DNA of 59,715 nt from an uncultured Pirellulaceae bacterium (GTDB lineage: Bacteria > Planctomycetota > Planctomycetia > Pirellulales > Pirellulaceae). Numbering within the stretch: position 1 is the first letter of the stretch; each line of letters opens with the position of its first letter. This document shows, in pieces, positions 58,431 to 59,715 of this stretch. Where the stretch lies: NCBI GenBank assembly GCA_937921995.1, contig CAKZVF010000195.1:1-59715 (forward strand), given 5' to 3'. The translations under genes were made by a program, and so were the position numbers. A model generated the notes under the pieces. The model worked only from the letters and a program-made list of their open reading frames with translations, searched no databases and was not told the origin of the DNA.

Positions 58431-58988
58431 TTAAGCAAACGCGGCTTCCAATTCGTCGATGACGGTTTGTTCGGCGGATGAGATTTTGCTGATGCCGAGG
58501 TAACCACCGGCGGCTCTGGCGACTTCTTTGGATCGCGTCATGACGCTGTGCTTCAGTTGGCTGGTCGCCGAGGGATCAAGTTTGCCCTTGATCGAAGCGA
58601 CGTAGCTTTTCCATGCGTCCAGCAATTCATTATCGGGGCGAGTCTCTAGCCAACCTTCGACGACATTGTATGCGGTCGAATCGGATGTGACTCCCGCATC
58701 GGTGGCGGCTTGCAGGATCGCCTTTTTCTCTCCGTCGGCCATCTCGCGATCGGCCCAAGCGACGGCGACCAGCGGAATCAGCGAAACTGCCGTCAGCGAT
58801 TCTGGCGTGATACCTTGATCGACCAAGCCTTGTAGAACCGCTTCATCTTCGATGCCCGAAGCGGCCTTGAGCGCAGAACGATCCTCTTCGCCGGCCAATT
58901 CTTGCTTCAGCTTTTCAAGCAGCTCTTTATCTCGTTTGGCAAAGAAGCTTTCGGCCAAAGATTCGCCACGACTGTTCAATTCATCCAT
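58431..58988 (-). CDS. Hypothetical helical protein (possibly TerB-like)
   Basis: 185 residues from the ATG at 58988, which has GGAG six bases upstream; the longer frame starting at a TTG is not needed. All alpha-helical and acidic, without membrane or signal segments: LNSRGESLAESFFAKRDKELLE, LIPLVAVAWADREMADGEKK (recalls TerB/DjlA-like acidic helices) and SVMTRSKEVARAAGGYLG. No function can be assigned with confidence. Confidence 0.65.
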   Translation of the reverse strand: MDELNSRGESLAESFFAKRDKELLEKLKQELAGEEDRSALKAASGIEDEAVLQGLVDQGITPESLTAVSLIPLVAVAWADREMADGEKKAILQAATDAGVTSDSTAYNVVEGWLETRPDNELLDAWKSYVASIKGKLDPSATSQLKHSVMTRSKEVARAAGGYLGISKISSAEQTVIDELEAAFA

Positions 58989-59249
58989 CAGATACTCCGG
59001 CTTCCGCCTATGTTGTTCGAAGGCACTTGGTTGCGCCAATTTAATGTTTGTAAATGTGATCGCTGGATTATATAAAACGCGGCCGTTTGTGAATACTCGA
59101 CCGGTAAAAAAAGTCCACTGTCGCGATTTAAGCCATGCGTGGGACTCTGCGTTTGGAGTTTTCAGCCCGAACGACCGAAAGTGGACACCGCTGAAAGAAA
59201 CGGCATCAGACCCGAACCCTCGACCAGCGCGACGTTACGTCGTTCTGGG

Positions 59250-59338
59250 GTAGTGGATGAGGCCACGAATCCTGCAGCTGCATTAAACGGTGCCTCAAAG
59301 GGTAATGGAGAGGCCGGACTCGTAGCCTCGTCCACTAC
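59250..59338. repeat. REPIN-like inverted pair, GTAGTGGA family (G·A stem type)
   Basis: Arms at 59250-59272 (stem GGATGAG/GCCA/CGAATCC) and inverted 59316-59338 (stem GGACGAG/GCTA/CGAGTCC) after GTAGT. Same tandem G·A core as the other copies. It lies between the helical-protein gene and the oxidoreductase end. Confidence 0.85.
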
Positions 59339-59370
59339 CGTCTGACCTACGTTTCAATTTAAACTCAGCG

Positions 59371-59715
59371 TTAGTGAACCAGCGCGTTGTGGATCGTGAA
59401 CTGTTCGGGATAGTCGTGCCGAATCAGTTTCTGCGTCGATTCGTCAGCGTCCTTTGCGATCATGGTTTTCGCATCCCACTGGACTTTCTTCTTGGACCAC
59501 AAAGCCAGATTGCCAAGCAGAATCGTCTCCGTGAGTGGCCCAGCGTAATCCGGGAAGTTCGAAACCGCTTGTTCGCCCGAGTTGATGGATTCCACGAACT
59601 CTTCAAAGTGTCCCGGCGACCGCACGAACTCCGTCCGCCTGAATTCAGCGAATGGATCTTTGCCGCGCACGATGTCACGGATCGACGTGAAAGTCCCGTC
59701 GGCCAGTACGCCGGT
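59371..59715 (-). CDS. Gfo/Idh/MocA-family oxidoreductase, C-terminal part (cut by window edge)
   Basis: The last 114 residues of a protein whose start lies beyond the window. LTETILLGNLALWSKKKVQW and WDAKTMIAKDADESTQKLIR are the typical end of planctomycete NAD-dependent Gfo/Idh/MocA dehydrogenases, which act on sugars, inositol or related polyols. The frame is open to the edge. Catalytic and NAD-binding parts are not visible. Confidence 0.8.
   Translation of the reverse strand, partial: TGVLADGTFTSIRDIVRGKDPFAEFRRTEFVRSPGHFEEFVESINSGEQAVSNFPDYAGPLTETILLGNLALWSKKKVQWDAKTMIAKDADESTQKLIRHDYPEQFTIHNALVH

Overview
The window comes from a member of the Planctomycetota, most likely a Pirellulales-type aerobic heterotroph. 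The evidence is a formylmethanofuran dehydrogenase B homologue of the bacterial C1 pathway, several sulfatases, many secreted proteins ending in a two-loop dockerin, LEPR/LEER N-terminal motifs on exported proteins, a giant cadherin-repeat protein and FG-GAP and beta-helix repeat proteins. This assignment rests on family knowledge; no search was run.

Layout. Positions 1-7323 are mostly housekeeping: fhcB-like, mutY, leuS, trpC and an SRPBCC protein. Positions 7348-33400 are a carbohydrate-degrading and secreted-protein island. It holds three sulfatases, two family GH95 fucosidase-like enzymes, a sialate O-acetylesterase-like enzyme, an alginate-lyase-like enzyme with a carbohydrate-binding module, a GH113-like hydrolase, a metzincin-like protease and an endonuclease/exonuclease/phosphatase protein. 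Large repeat proteins and several broken genes lie among them. Seven polypeptides plus one half copy end in the same dockerin-like tail, and no cohesin was seen. The enzyme set fits breakdown of sulfated, acetylated, fucose-containing algal polysaccharide (inference). A tRNA-Arg(ACG) lies at 33603-33676.

Positions 34619-42019 are a six-gene same-strand cluster: a PspA/IM30 (ESCRT-III superfamily) protein, a two-domain AAA+ ATPase, a small helical protein, a membrane-anchored solute-binding protein fused to an OmpA peptidoglycan-binding domain, an ABC permease and an ABC ATPase. This is the best candidate for an under-described system. It would combine a membrane-remodelling polymer, a possible disassembly motor and an envelope-spanning transporter.

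Positions 42126-52853 hold a giant 2398-residue cadherin-repeat surface protein followed 63 bp later on the same strand by a hybrid histidine kinase; they look like an adhesin/sensor pair. Positions 53256-59715 hold a PQQ-dehydrogenase-like propeller with two haem c sites, panB, a coupled surE-mogA pair, a small helical protein and the 3' end of a Gfo/Idh/MocA oxidoreductase.

Throughout the intergenic space there are short palindromes that begin with GTAG and lie in head-to-head pairs, as in REP/REPIN elements. At least three sequence families are present. Compensatory base changes preserve a stem of seven positions and a four-base loop. One lies in every non-overlapping gap of the pspA cluster. 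No REP-associated (RAYT) transposase is encoded in the window.
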